A stretch of DNA of 54,464 bases from Phycisphaerales bacterium UBA2421 (GCA_002343075.1 DDRH01000007.1:107654-162117), one strand, 5' to 3'. Positions 44,692 to 54,440 are shown, numbered from the stretch's first letter. The notes: generated from the letters alone by a model not told the origin. Numbers and translations: made by a program.

Positions 44692-46674
44692 TCAACTCGC
44701 CTTTCGCAACTTTAGCTGCGCATCTTTGTGCTGTTGGACGATTTCGGCAAGCGTGCGTATCACCCCGACGGCGTACCGCCGGACGCGCATGTTCTGGTCC
44801 TCGCGCGCCATCCGCCCCACTTCCTGCACCAGTTCCCAGAACCCAATCTGTCGCATCGCCCAAAGCGCCGAGATGCGGTGCTCGCCGCGCTGATCCTTCA
44901 GCATCGAGATCAGCGCGCCTTTCGCAGTTCCGACTTTCATCTTGTGCAGCGCCTTGATCGCATTGGCGCGCTCGCGGTTATGGCTGGAGCGGGCGCGCTC
45001 CGTCAGCAGCGGGACGAACTCAGGATTGCGCGTCTCTTCCAGCACCTCGATCGCATTGGCACGCACGCGCGGATCCTGATCGTTCAAGGCCTTTTCAAGG
45101 ATGACTTCTGGCTTGACGCTCGGCAGTTCGCCCACCAGTGAAATCGCCTTGCTGCGCACGCGCGCGTTGGCATGCTGTACCAGCGGGAAGATCGAGCCTT
45201 TGAGTCGGTCGATCAACTGCAGTTCCTGCACCATCACCATCGCCTTCACGCGCCCGTCGGCAGGACCCTGTTCGAGCCGCCGCGACATGCGCTGCAACCC
45301 GTCGGGCAGGAGTTTAAGCATCGCCTTGCCAGCCTGGCGGCGTGTGGCTTTGTCCATGCGATCAAACCGCTGCCAGAACTGTTCGAATCCGGCGTGGCCG
45401 ATGGCCCGGCTGATTACCTTCCGCACGCTCATGGCGGCGGTTGTCATGAGCGGCAGGAGGATGTTCTCATAGTCGAGCGGCTTGCGCCGGACGATTTCCC
45501 GCGCCGCCAGCCTCGCGAGGCGTTCGTCGGGGTCGGTCAGGAAAGACTTGATGAACTGCACACTCGCGCCACGGCGGCGGCGCAATGCGATTCGCAGCAA
45601 CCGCAGCCGCGCCCCCACGTCGCCGGTGCAGTGTTGGCGCAGTTTCTCCAGCCGGTCGTCCTGCAGCACATCATGCACCTGCGACACTGCAATCCACTCG
45701 CCCACCTTGGCAGCCTCGTTGGGCTGACGGCGGTCGAGATCTCGCAGCAGTTCCTTTTCGTCCCACCACACACCCCGACTGACCAGGTGCATGCAAATCT
45801 GCAGTTGATGGTCCTTCAGCCAGTGGGTCTTGCGCAACAGCGCATCGAGCACCGGCGCCTCAACGATGTGCGCAAAGACCTGGCCGAAATGCGATCGCAC
45901 CTGAGCATGCGACGCTGCGAGAAGAAATCCTTCCACATGCTCGGCAGCGGGTGGTTGCTGGAGGCGGCGAATCATGGGCGACTGCCCGCCGTGCCGGCCA
46001 GCCTGCAGCACTGCGAGCGTCTTGCTGTCGGGCCAATCGGCCAGGAGCAGCGCCGCCCGAAGCAGGTCGTGGCCATGCTTCCCGCGGTGAACATCGATCG
46101 CACGCGCGACTGCGTTTTCGATGTCCGGGCGATTTCCCACAATCTGCTGATAGATCGTCAAGGGTCGCGCTTCATTCTCCGAAGCCATGCCGGGCAGTGC
46201 GTCGAGGTACGAACCGATCTCGGCGCTCTCGGCAGCCTCCCCTTTCTGCAATCGCTTGGTTTCGGTTGCAATCCAGCGTGCCAGCGCAGTTAGCGCCTCG
46301 CAGGCCGTTTTGCTCACCTGCTCATCAGACTCGTGCAGATTCTCCGCAACAACATGCGATAGCCTACCCTGCCTGCTCACCGCGATGAGTCGAAGCGCCG
46401 CCACCCGCCGCTCGGACAACTCGCTTCGCCCGCACTCGCGCAGCGCATGATGAAGGTGCCCCGCCGAAGCGAGGACTTGGAGCTGAAGTTGCTGCGACAG
46501 CGACTCATACGCCGTGATAATCCCCGACAGGCCATGAACCGTCTTCCGCCGCAGCAGCGCGCCCATTGCCATCGATTGTTCCACCTCGTTGCCGACACGG
46601 AGTGCTTCCAGCAACGTGTCGTCCGCGGCTTCATTTCGCGACTCGACTAGCGCATTGATCAACTGATCGATCAT
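44692..46674 (-). CDS. HEAT-repeat protein
   Basis: 660 residues of helical repeats. Regular HEAT-like units occur in the C-terminal half (LVQHANARVRSKAISLVGELPSVKPEVILEKALNDQDPRVRANAIEVLEETRNPEFVPLLTERARSSHNRERANAIKALHKMK). The rest is also helical with weaker repeats. No enzymatic motif is seen; it is probably a protein-protein interaction scaffold working with the small membrane protein encoded right after it. Confidence 0.8.
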   Translation of the reverse strand: MIDQLINALVESRNEAADDTLLEALRVGNEVEQSMAMGALLRRKTVHGLSGIITAYESLSQQLQLQVLASAGHLHHALRECGRSELSERRVAALRLIAVSRQGRLSHVVAENLHESDEQVSKTACEALTALARWIATETKRLQKGEAAESAEIGSYLDALPGMASENEARPLTIYQQIVGNRPDIENAVARAIDVHRGKHGHDLLRAALLLADWPDSKTLAVLQAGRHGGQSPMIRRLQQPPAAEHVEGFLLAASHAQVRSHFGQVFAHIVEAPVLDALLRKTHWLKDHQLQICMHLVSRGVWWDEKELLRDLDRRQPNEAAKVGEWIAVSQVHDVLQDDRLEKLRQHCTGDVGARLRLLRIALRRRRGASVQFIKSFLTDPDERLARLAAREIVRRKPLDYENILLPLMTTAAMSVRKVISRAIGHAGFEQFWQRFDRMDKATRRQAGKAMLKLLPDGLQRMSRRLEQGPADGRVKAMVMVQELQLIDRLKGSIFPLVQHANARVRSKAISLVGELPSVKPEVILEKALNDQDPRVRANAIEVLEETRNPEFVPLLTERARSSHNRERANAIKALHKMKVGTAKGALISMLKDQRGEHRISALWAMRQIGFWELVQEVGRMAREDQNMRVRRYAVGVIRTLAEIVQQHKDAQLKLRKAS

Positions 46675-46845
46675 CTCTTTATAGTTATCGGACGATCACG
46701 GGGTTTTGCTTAAGCGCAACTCGCCGGCAGATTCCCAAGGTTCGTGCCGCCGTAAGCCACCCGCCGGTGGCAGGCGATGAGATCGAACCACCGGTGGGAA
46801 GACTTATCATTTGAATCTCGCATTTCCCTACGCTAATAAGGGGAA

Positions 46846-48051
46846 ATGAGCAGAATCTCCGATCGGGCCTCGCAGCTGGCTGAGAGTATTACCCTGAAAG
46901 TGACTTCGCAGGCAGCGGCGCTGAAGAAGGCGGGCGTGGATGTCGTCGGGTTTGGTGCCGGCGAGCCAGATTTTGACACCCCCGAGTTCATCAAGTCCGC
47001 CGCCAAGGCCGCGATCGATGCCGGGCAGACCAAGTACACTGCCAGCCCCGCCACGCCGGAACTGCGGCAGGCGATCGCCTCCAAATTCAATAATGACAAC
47101 GGCTTACAATACAAGCCGGAAAACATCAGTGTGGGCGCCGGCGGGAAACATTGTCTTTATGCGGCGTTTCAGGCGACGCTTAACCCCGGCGACGAGGTCA
47201 TTCTTCCCGCGCCATACTGGGTCAGCTATCCCGAACAGATCAAGCTGGCGGGCGCGCGGCCGGTGATGGTCGAGGGGGCAGAATCAAACGGGTTCAAGAT
47301 CACCCCTAAGCAACTCGCCGCAGCCATCACCCCACGGACGAAGGGCTTCATCATTAACTCGCCGAGCAACCCGACCGGCCACGCCTATTCGCCCGCCGAA
47401 CTGACGGCGCTGGCCGACGAAATCGTAAAGCATGAGCAGATCATCGTTTACGCAGACGAAATCTATGAGAAACTGATCTACGGCGGCCTGCAGTTTGTCA
47501 GTTTTGCGACGCTTCACCCCAAGCTGTTCGACCGAACCCTCACGTTCAATTGCCACAGCAAGAGCTTCGCGATGACCGGATGGCGCGTCGGCTACGTTGG
47601 CGGGCCGACGGACATCATCGCTGCCATCAACAAACTCGTCAGCCAGCAGACCAGCCACATCACCAGCTTTTGCCAGTCACCCGCAGCCCTCGCACTCACC
47701 GACCCCCGCGGCGCAGAGTCGATCGAGGCAATGCGGCTCTCATTCGGAAAACGCGGCGAACATATGTGGCGACGACTCACCGAACTTCCCGGCGTAACCT
47801 GCGTCCGACCGGATGGCGCCTTTTACTGCTTCCCCAACGTCAGCAGGCATTTCGGAAAGCAACTCAACGGCAAGCCGATCGATGGCGCAATCAGCTTCGC
47901 GGCCGCGTTGCTGGAAAACAGCCATGTTGCCGTCGTCCCCGGCACCGATAGCGGCGCCGACACGCATGTCAGGCTCTCGTTCGCGACGAGCATGGAGCAG
48001 ATTGATAAGGGCATCGACAGGATCGCTGCGTTTCTCTCGCTGCTGAAGTGA
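46846..48051 (+). CDS. Pyridoxal-phosphate aminotransferase, class I (aspartate type)
   Basis: 401 residues with AAGGGGAA before ATG 46846. Family motifs: VVGFGAGEPDFDTPEFIKSAAKAAIDAGQTKYTAS, NSPSNPTG, YADEIYEKLIY, the PLP Lys in HSKSFAMTGWRVGY (about residue 238), and the C-terminal VRLSFATS with the substrate-binding Arg. It belongs to the bacterial thermostable-type aspartate aminotransferases. It is not in an obvious operon. Confidence 0.93.
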   Translation: MSRISDRASQLAESITLKVTSQAAALKKAGVDVVGFGAGEPDFDTPEFIKSAAKAAIDAGQTKYTASPATPELRQAIASKFNNDNGLQYKPENISVGAGGKHCLYAAFQATLNPGDEVILPAPYWVSYPEQIKLAGARPVMVEGAESNGFKITPKQLAAAITPRTKGFIINSPSNPTGHAYSPAELTALADEIVKHEQIIVYADEIYEKLIYGGLQFVSFATLHPKLFDRTLTFNCHSKSFAMTGWRVGYVGGPTDIIAAINKLVSQQTSHITSFCQSPAALALTDPRGAESIEAMRLSFGKRGEHMWRRLTELPGVTCVRPDGAFYCFPNVSRHFGKQLNGKPIDGAISFAAALLENSHVAVVPGTDSGADTHVRLSFATSMEQIDKGIDRIAAFLSLLK

Positions 48052-48109
48052 CCGCGGCAGAGCTGACTGCAGATGCGCTTGGCAGATCGCGAGCGAACCA
48101 GCCTGCACC

Positions 48110-48928
48110 TCACGGCACCACGACGGCGTCGGGATATAGCCCGGCCAGGCGCAGCTTGGCGGCTTGGGCTTGCTGGTAGTTGGTGAAAGGTGTGACCGTC
48201 ACCACCGTCTGGCCCTGTGAATTGGCGAGCTTGGTGGGAACAAATCCTTCCCGACGTAAGGCATTCATGGCACTTTCGGCGGTTTGAGGCGAAGCAAATG
48301 TCGCCACCTGCACCGCAAAGGCGCGAGCCCCACGTTTCTGCGCGGCGCGCCTCGACGCGTCGGTGTTCGGATACTGCTGCTGAACAGCGGCGAGTGTGCG
48401 ATCGGCATCGTCAAACTGGCCCAACCGCTGCTGGCAAAGGCCGATGCGGTAGAGCATATAGGCCCGATCCGCTCCCTCCGGCGACAAGTCGTAAGCTTTA
48501 ACCCAGTTGCGCCAGGCGTTGGTGAAGTCGTCCTGCCAATAAAAGGTGTTGGCAATGCCGGCATAAATCCGCGCCGCAAGCGGATCGGCGGGGTTGGCCT
48601 TTAGCGCATCGAGATATGCAGCGTACGCGTTGGAGAGGTTCATCCGCTGCTCTGCCGGCGTGGCGGCGACCTTCGCTTCAAACGCACGCCCTTTTAGGTA
48701 AAGCGCTTCTGCGGCGCGCGGCGATGTCGGGGCCTCGGTTAGTATATTCTGCGCTGTGATCAGTGCCTGCTCGGCCTGCCCCGCCTGAAGCTGCTGCCAA
48801 CCTGTCGGCAACATGCGCGTCGCAGGGTCGGTCGCGCATCCGGCGAGGAGCAACGGCAACGGCAGCAACATCGCTCGAACTCGACAACCCGCTGATAACA
48901 ATCCACAATCTTGCTTCAATGATGGCAT
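48110..48928 (-). CDS. SPOR-domain lipoprotein with TPR-like helices
   Basis: 272 residues. The lipobox LLLAGC follows a leader that starts late (MLLPLPLLLAGC from an internal ATG; the frame is open to 48928). The middle is TPR-like (AYAAYLDALKANPADPLAARIYAGIANTFYWQ, RIGLCQQRLGQFDDADRTLAAVQQQYPNTD). The last 70 residues form a SPOR domain (FAVQVATFASPQTAESAMNALRREGF), which binds denuded peptidoglycan. It is likely located at the outer membrane or septum. Confidence 0.83.
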   Translation of the reverse strand: MPSLKQDCGLLSAGCRVRAMLLPLPLLLAGCATDPATRMLPTGWQQLQAGQAEQALITAQNILTEAPTSPRAAEALYLKGRAFEAKVAATPAEQRMNLSNAYAAYLDALKANPADPLAARIYAGIANTFYWQDDFTNAWRNWVKAYDLSPEGADRAYMLYRIGLCQQRLGQFDDADRTLAAVQQQYPNTDASRRAAQKRGARAFAVQVATFASPQTAESAMNALRREGFVPTKLANSQGQTVVTVTPFTNYQQAQAAKLRLAGLYPDAVVVP

Positions 48929-49006
48929 CCGTGCCTCGCTTGGAGTAAACTTCCACTAACTTAATCTTCAACCGTCTCACTGCCGCCGTATCGACAAAGG
49001 TGAATC

Positions 49007-50488
49007 ATGCTCATCCGACCCTTGCTCCAACATGCTGCGTCCAAACCAGAATCGACAATTGCAATCAGAGATGATCGCGGATCAATCACCTGGAAACAAC
49101 TGCTCGGCTCCGCCGCTGGGATTGCTGCGGTTGTGTCGCAACAAACCAAGGCAGAGGCGGTCGGCATCCTGCTGCCAGCATCGGCAGGGTTTGTAAGCAG
49201 TTTCTACGGAACACTGATGGCTGGCAAGGTGGCGGTGCCGATCAACTTCCTGATGGGCGATCGCGAAATCGCCCATATCGCCAAAGATAGCGGGATCGAC
49301 ACAGTGCTCACCGCCCCGCCGCTCGCCGCGCGGCTGGCGGAATCGGGGCTGAATGTGATCGACCTGACGCAACTGCCCGCGCCCGACATGGGCGCGATTC
49401 AATCAGCCGTCGCGGCTGCCGCGAGCAACGTGGCCCCGGCGCAGAAGATCGCGACATTTCTTTACACGTCGGGCACAAGCGGATTGCCGAAGGGAGTGGT
49501 GCTGACTCATGGAAATCTGCACGACGACGTTGAAGCCTGTATTGAGAAGGCGGTTTTTACTGACGAACATAAGTTTCTCGGAATCATTCCGCTATTTCAT
49601 TCCACCGGCCTGCTCGCGACGATGCTTGCGCCGGTGCATCTCGGCTCCGAGATGGTCTATATCGCCCGGTTCAGCCCGGTGGCCACGCTCAAAGCCATTC
49701 GCGATCTGAAGATCGGTGTGATGGGCGCGGTGCCAAGCATGTATGGCGCGCTTCTGCGCCTGAAAGACGCGTCGGCAGCCGACTTGGCGAGCCTCTACCT
49801 TCCCATCAGCGGTGGCGAACCGCTCCCGCCTACGATTCGCGAGGCCTTTTCGTCCCGGTACCAGAAGCACTTGATGGAAGGCTACGGCCTAACCGAAACT
49901 TCGGGCCCGGTCTGCTTTAACACGCCGCAACATCATAAGCCGGGCTCAGTTGGAAAGCCGATTCCGGGTGCGGAAATCCGAATCGTCGATGACAATGGCA
50001 ACCCTCAGCCGGCGGGCACCGTCGGCGAAGTGTGGATGCGCGGGCCGATGATCATGCAAGGCTATAACAATCTGCCCCAGGAAACGACGGCGGCACTGAC
50101 GCCGGACGGGTTCTTCAAGTCTGGCGATCTTGGCATGATCGATACCGACGGCTACCTGCACATTACGGGCCGCAAGAAGGATCTTATCATCGTCGCCGGC
50201 GAAAAAGTTTATCCACGGGAGGTGGAAGACCTCATTGCCAAACACCCCTCGGTCGGCGAGATTGCGGTGCTCGGCAAGCGCGACGAATCGCGCGGCGAGA
50301 TTGTGGTGGCGTTTATCGTTCCCAAAGAGGGCGTTTCGGTGACGGCGGAAGAAATCCGCGACTATTGCCGCGACGCCGGCCTGATCAACTGGAAGACCCC
50401 GCGCGAGGTCATCATCACCCCCGACCTGCCGCGCTCCCCGACCGGCAAAGTGCTCAAGCGCGTCCTGGCAGAACAGCTTACGACGTAA
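49007..50488 (+). CDS. AMP-dependent acyl-CoA synthetase
   Basis: 493 residues. FLYTSGTSGLPKGVVLTHGN is the P-loop-like AMP-binding motif; MEGYGLTETSGP, KSGDLGMIDTDGYLHITGRKKDLIIVAGEKVYPREVED and PRSPTGKVLKRVL are the following motifs, the last with the catalytic Lys. Relatively short for the family, without extra domains. It probably activates a fatty or aryl acid as a CoA ester. No pathway partner lies beside it. Confidence 0.92.
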   Translation: MLIRPLLQHAASKPESTIAIRDDRGSITWKQLLGSAAGIAAVVSQQTKAEAVGILLPASAGFVSSFYGTLMAGKVAVPINFLMGDREIAHIAKDSGIDTVLTAPPLAARLAESGLNVIDLTQLPAPDMGAIQSAVAAAASNVAPAQKIATFLYTSGTSGLPKGVVLTHGNLHDDVEACIEKAVFTDEHKFLGIIPLFHSTGLLATMLAPVHLGSEMVYIARFSPVATLKAIRDLKIGVMGAVPSMYGALLRLKDASAADLASLYLPISGGEPLPPTIREAFSSRYQKHLMEGYGLTETSGPVCFNTPQHHKPGSVGKPIPGAEIRIVDDNGNPQPAGTVGEVWMRGPMIMQGYNNLPQETTAALTPDGFFKSGDLGMIDTDGYLHITGRKKDLIIVAGEKVYPREVEDLIAKHPSVGEIAVLGKRDESRGEIVVAFIVPKEGVSVTAEEIRDYCRDAGLINWKTPREVIITPDLPRSPTGKVLKRVLAEQLTT

Positions 50489-50637
50489 GTGCTGACTTCG
50501 TTCGATCTTAGGCTGTGCGCCGCCGCGCGCTTCGATGCCGTTATGGGGCATTTCAACACCCGCCATTTCCATCGCCAGCTATTTCCGTACAATGAGTTTG
50601 AGAGATCGTTTGGGTCTTAAGCGCAGGGAAGCAACTC

Positions 50638-51819
50638 ATGCCATCGGTCTGCCTCTATTTTCAGGTTCATCAGCCATATCGTCTCCGGCGGTACAGCGTT
50701 TTTGACACCGACCGTGCCTATTTCGACGAAGCCAAGAACGCCGAGATTCTCCGGCGGGTGGCTCACCGGTGTTATCTGCCGACCAACAAGTTGTTGCTGG
50801 AAATGCTCCGGGGCCATGAGGGTAAGTTCGTTGTCGCGTTCTCACTTTCCGGCATGTTGATCGAGCAGGCGCAACAGCACATGCCCGAGATTCTTGACAG
50901 TTTTCGAGAGTTGAACAGCACCGGCTGCGTCGAGTTTCTGAATGAAACTTATCATCATTCCCTCTCATTCCTTTACTCGCGCGAAGAGTTTCGGGCACAG
51001 GTGGAGTTGCACCGGAGCAAGATCAAGGAGCTTTTCGGGCAGGATGCTCGCGTTTTCCGCAATACAGAGTTGATCTACAACAATGACCTGGGGCATTTCG
51101 TCAGCCACATGGGGTACGACGGGTGTCTAGCCGAGGGTGCCGATGCGGTACTTGGCACCCGCACGCCCAACAGCGTCTATCGCCCTCCGCACGCGCCAAA
51201 GCTGAAACTGCTGCTGAAGAATTATCGACTCAGCGATGACGTTGCGTTTCGTTTCAGCAACCGGCTTTGGGAGCAATGGCCTCTCAACGCCGAAAAGTTT
51301 AGCGGCTGGGTCAATCAGATCAATGGCCACGGCGAGGTGTGCAACCTCTTCATGGATTACGAGACGTTTGGCGAACATCAGTGGGCCGACACAGGAATCT
51401 TTGATTTTCTGAAGCACATGCCAGGCGCGATTCTGAAAAGCTCTTCCCAGAATGAGTTTCTGACCCCCAGCCAGGTCATTGATAAGCATGCCCCGGCGGG
51501 TGAGATCGACGCACCGCACATGGTCTCGTGGGCCGACAGCGAGCGCGATTTGAGCGCGTGGCTCGGAAATGCCATGCAATCAAATGCGCTGCACGAGCTC
51601 TACAAGATCGAGGGGGCGTTGAAGGAGAAGGCCGACCCGGACCTTCTGGAAGACTGGCGTCGGCTGACCACCAGCGACCACTTCTATTACATGTGCACCA
51701 AGTATTGGGCCGATGGCGATGTTCATAAGTATTTCAGCCCCTACGAATCGCCGTACGACAGCTATATCAACTTCATGAACGTGCTGGATAACGTCACGAC
51801 CCGCCTCCGCGGGATGTAG
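50638..51819 (+). CDS. GH57 alpha-amylase-like glycoside hydrolase
   Basis: 393 residues starting MPSVCLYFQVHQPYRLRRY, the GH57 N-terminal His motif. The nucleophile Glu is in FRNTELIYNN (about residue 144) and the acid/base Asp in FMDYETFGEHQ (about 240). No signal peptide, so it acts on internal glycogen or maltodextrins. It ends 97 nt before the Topo VI-A gene start. Confidence 0.92.
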   Translation: MPSVCLYFQVHQPYRLRRYSVFDTDRAYFDEAKNAEILRRVAHRCYLPTNKLLLEMLRGHEGKFVVAFSLSGMLIEQAQQHMPEILDSFRELNSTGCVEFLNETYHHSLSFLYSREEFRAQVELHRSKIKELFGQDARVFRNTELIYNNDLGHFVSHMGYDGCLAEGADAVLGTRTPNSVYRPPHAPKLKLLLKNYRLSDDVAFRFSNRLWEQWPLNAEKFSGWVNQINGHGEVCNLFMDYETFGEHQWADTGIFDFLKHMPGAILKSSSQNEFLTPSQVIDKHAPAGEIDAPHMVSWADSERDLSAWLGNAMQSNALHELYKIEGALKEKADPDLLEDWRRLTTSDHFYYMCTKYWADGDVHKYFSPYESPYDSYINFMNVLDNVTTRLRGM

Positions 51820-51915
51820 CCCGTGTACCCCAACTGTTGTGCCCTTCATGGAGAAGACGAGGGCAGGCGCGTTGAATGGGATGCGGCTCCATTTCAATCG
51901 AAGAAGGAACTTCCG

Positions 51916-53061
51916 ATGGCAAAGGCAAAAGCGACCACACAAGATCGAGTGAACAAACGCATCCGCGAACGCGACAAAGCCACGCTCGCCAAAGTTGTCA
52001 GCCTCGCCGACGGCGTGAGCACCGCGGCGTTTAAGAAGAAAGACATCAACATCGATATCCCGATGCGCACGCGCTCCAATACGCTTTGGAACAAGAAAAA
52101 GGGGATCTTGCAGATGGGCGACGGGAAAGCCACCCGGGAACTATTCAATCTGAATCAGGCCAAGCAGTTCATGCAAACCGTGCTGCACGGCGACAGCATC
52201 AAGCAACTGATCGAAGCCGAAAAGACCCTCTCCCTCCGCGGGATGTTTTACAAGGCGCTTCATACCATTCAGGGAACGAAGGGCGAGAAGACATTTGCCG
52301 CGCAGGATGAGTCTGATGCCATTCTGGAAGATCTCGAAGTAAGCATGGGCGCACTTCGCGAAGAGCTCCATGTTTACGCGAAAAAACGGGGCACCATGGT
52401 CGGCAATATCACGATCGTCGATAGCGGCGATGAGATTGACTGCCGCAGGATGGGATCTGGCGGGTACGCCGTGCCGAGCATCACCGAACCGGATGTCATT
52501 CAATTCAAGAAATGTGAGGCGAAGTTCGTCCTTCATGTCGAAAAAGACACGGTCTGGGGCCGATTTAATGAAGACCGGTTCTGGGAAAAGCACAACTGCA
52601 TCCTCACCGAAGGCAGCGGTCAGCCGCCACGCGGCGTGCGCCGGCTTCTGCGTCGGTTGAATGAAGAACTCGGCCTTCCGATTTATTGCCTCCTCGACTG
52701 CGACCCGTGGGGGCATTACATCTATAGCGTAATCAAGCAAGGCTCGATCAGTCTCGCCTTTGAATCAGAACGGCTGGCCATTCCCGAAGCCATTTTCCTC
52801 GGGGTGCGATCGAAGGACTATACAGAATGTGAATTGTCCGACGACGTGCAGATCGAGCTGAACGATAACGACAAGAAACGCGCCAGAGAAATCGCAGCAT
52901 ATCCCTGGTTTAAGGATCACAAGGGCTGGCAAAAAGAGATTCAGCGGATGCTCGACAATGGCTTTAAGATGGAAGTGGAATCGCTGATCACCAAGGACAT
53001 CAGCTACGTCACAGAAGAGTATGTTCCGCAGCGATTGAAAAGAAAGGACTGGCTGGTGTAA
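51916..53061 (+). CDS. DNA topoisomerase VI subunit A (Spo11-like)
   Basis: 381 residues from ATG 51916 with GAAGGAAC upstream; the longer frame overlaps the amylase. The catalytic Tyr is in LRGMFYKALH (about residue 112, winged-helix domain). The Toprim domain has VEKDTVWGRF (Glu about 209) and the DxD of LLDCDPWGHY (about 261). Subunit A cuts DNA only together with the ATPase subunit B; none lies in the window. Topo VI is typical of archaea and plants and present in a limited set of bacteria. Confidence 0.9.
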   Translation: MAKAKATTQDRVNKRIRERDKATLAKVVSLADGVSTAAFKKKDINIDIPMRTRSNTLWNKKKGILQMGDGKATRELFNLNQAKQFMQTVLHGDSIKQLIEAEKTLSLRGMFYKALHTIQGTKGEKTFAAQDESDAILEDLEVSMGALREELHVYAKKRGTMVGNITIVDSGDEIDCRRMGSGGYAVPSITEPDVIQFKKCEAKFVLHVEKDTVWGRFNEDRFWEKHNCILTEGSGQPPRGVRRLLRRLNEELGLPIYCLLDCDPWGHYIYSVIKQGSISLAFESERLAIPEAIFLGVRSKDYTECELSDDVQIELNDNDKKRAREIAAYPWFKDHKGWQKEIQRMLDNGFKMEVESLITKDISYVTEEYVPQRLKRKDWLV

Positions 53062-53076
53062 TCACCGCCGACCGTG

Positions 53077-53616
53077 ATGCAGACCGATCTGACAACGCGC
53101 GTTGCCCAAGCATCCACTGCGTTCTTTGGGGCAATCTGCCGAGGCCTCGCGGATAATCGCGGCGCGCACCTGGAGACCACCCTCACCGCTGCTGGCTATT
53201 GCGCAGGGGCAGCCATGCTCCGGGGCACGCAAGTAGACCTTTCAAAGCTGCCGCCTGGTTCTCCGGTCTTTGTCGATGCAGTTAATGAAATCGGCCCGAT
53301 GGTGTTCGACACCGTTTTCAACCTCATCGAGCGCGGCGGCATTGAGGCCTCGACCGGTTCGGTCAAAGCAGTTCCGCCAGAACACGCTGCGCTGAAGACC
53401 TTTGAGGAGCTATTGCCCATCGCACTCCCGTTGTTCGATGCGACGCTCGCGGAGTTTGATATACCGATCGAAATGCATCCATTCGTTGCGGCCAGGACCT
53501 GTGCCGAGATCATTCTTGCCGGGAAGAATCAGCTTCATCCGGCGATCCTGAAGACCATCGCCGCGGAAGCAATTATGAAGGGTGCCAAAACGGTTCCCCC
53601 GGCGAAAGAGCGATGA
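53077..53616 (+). CDS. Uncharacterised protein following Topo VI-A
   Basis: 179 residues from ATG 53077, 15 nt after the Topo VI-A stop, so probably in the same transcript. It is helical, with no motif I recognise (LTTRVAQASTAFFGAICRGLADNRG... AVNEIGPMVFDTVFNLIERGG... IALPLFDATLAEFDIPIEM). Its stop is next to the 24-bp repeat at 53618. Confidence 0.65.
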   Translation: MQTDLTTRVAQASTAFFGAICRGLADNRGAHLETTLTAAGYCAGAAMLRGTQVDLSKLPPGSPVFVDAVNEIGPMVFDTVFNLIERGGIEASTGSVKAVPPEHAALKTFEELLPIALPLFDATLAEFDIPIEMHPFVAARTCAEIILAGKNQLHPAILKTIAAEAIMKGAKTVPPAKER

Positions 53617-53617
53617 C

Positions 53618-53641
53618 GCCGATTCGCTGCCGCCTACGCCT
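53618..53641. repeat. 24-bp direct repeat, left copy
   Basis: Identical over all 24 bases to the last 24 bases of the window (54441-54464). It covers the stop codon and 3' end of the DUF2203 fragment (minus strand). The base to its left differs from the right copy, so the repeat begins here exactly. Confidence 0.9.
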
Positions 53642-53780
53642 GCAACACACTCACCGGCTGCCTTCCCGAAAACCCACTGTGCAGTTCGTGCCAGTAGTTG
53701 ATCTTCGGTTCACCCATCTTCCAGCAGAGGTAGATGTCGCGGCCCTGATGGCGGCATATAACTGCGACCGGGCTGACGAA
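53634..53780 (-). pseudogene. DUF2203 gene, 3' fragment
   Basis: Reading right to left to the TAG at 53634-53636: HQGRDIYLCWKMGEPKINYWHELHSGFSGRQP, then VSVLQA and stop. This is the C-terminal block of DUF2203 proteins (LCWKLGE..I.YWHE...GFAGRQP). Upstream of HQGRD, near 53760-53790, the frame continues as SPVAVICR without similarity, and no N-terminal half precedes it; the antitoxin start is only 100 bp away. So it is a truncated copy, left when a segment inserted or duplicated here. Confidence 0.7.
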
Positions 53781-53879
53781 GCCCGCGCGGCCTTATCCAT
53801 GCAAGGCGGCTGGCGGCATGATCTGCTTGCAGTCAAGATTTCTAGATCATTGAGCGGCTTTCAGGCTATACTCTTCGCG

Positions 53880-54107
53880 ATGCCAGCCAACTTAATCAGT
53901 CAAGCTCGCAAACTTTCGCCAAGCCAGCGCATCAAACTCGTCAGCGAAATCTGGGATAGCCTCTGCGACGAACAGGTCGTGCAGCCACTTTCGGGCCGGC
54001 AAAAGGCAGAGCTTGACCGCAGGCTGAACCGCATCGCAGAAAATGGAGCCGAAGGGGACCAATGGCGAGTGGTCAAACGGCGAATCCTGAAGGCCCGCAA
54101 GAAATGA
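53880..54107 (+). CDS. Antitoxin of a RelE/ParE-type module
   Basis: 75 residues from ATG 53880. MPANLISQARKLSPSQRIKLVSEIWDSLCDE, then PLSGRQKAELDRRLNRIAENGAEGDQW, is the addiction-module component pattern of TIGR02574. It overlaps the toxin gene by ATGA (4 bp), so the two are translated together. The longer frame from 53613 crosses the DUF2203 fragment and is rejected. Confidence 0.87.
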   Translation: MPANLISQARKLSPSQRIKLVSEIWDSLCDEQVVQPLSGRQKAELDRRLNRIAENGAEGDQWRVVKRRILKARKK

Positions 54108-54400
54108 AGCGGATCATCGTCGAGCCTGAAGCCGAAGCCGACATCGCAGCGGCGTGTGCGTGGTACGACGAGCAACAGCCGGGCTTATCGATCAGATTCA
54201 TTGAGCGGATCGAAGCGGCCTTCGCACTGGCCGCCGAACGCCCCCACACTTTCCCGTTTGTACACCGTCTGACTCAACGGGTCCTGGTCAGGCAGTTTCC
54301 ATATCTGATCCTGTTTCAAGATCTACCAGACTCGATACTGATTATCGGCGTGTTTCACGCCGCTCGCGACCCAATTTCGATCCGCTCGCGAGCGGAATAG
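54104..54400 (+). CDS. RelE/ParE-family toxin
   Basis: 98 residues from ATG 54104. MKRIIVEPEAEADIAAACAWYDEQQPGLSIRFIERIEAAF and HRLTQRVLVRQFPYLILFQDLPDSILIIGVFHAARDP match ParE/RelE toxins that pair with TIGR02574 antitoxins. Whether it acts on gyrase or mRNA is not visible. It ends 40 bp before the right copy of the direct repeat. Confidence 0.9.
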   Translation: MKRIIVEPEAEADIAAACAWYDEQQPGLSIRFIERIEAAFALAAERPHTFPFVHRLTQRVLVRQFPYLILFQDLPDSILIIGVFHAARDPISIRSRAE

Positions 54401-54440
54401 CCGCATTCCCCCTCAAGTCCCAATTCCTGCCACAACAGCA

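Noticed and set aside
45172..46293. A 373-codon open frame opposite the HEAT-repeat gene
   Set aside because: Antisense shadow; composition is typical of complementary-strand translation and there is no start signal.
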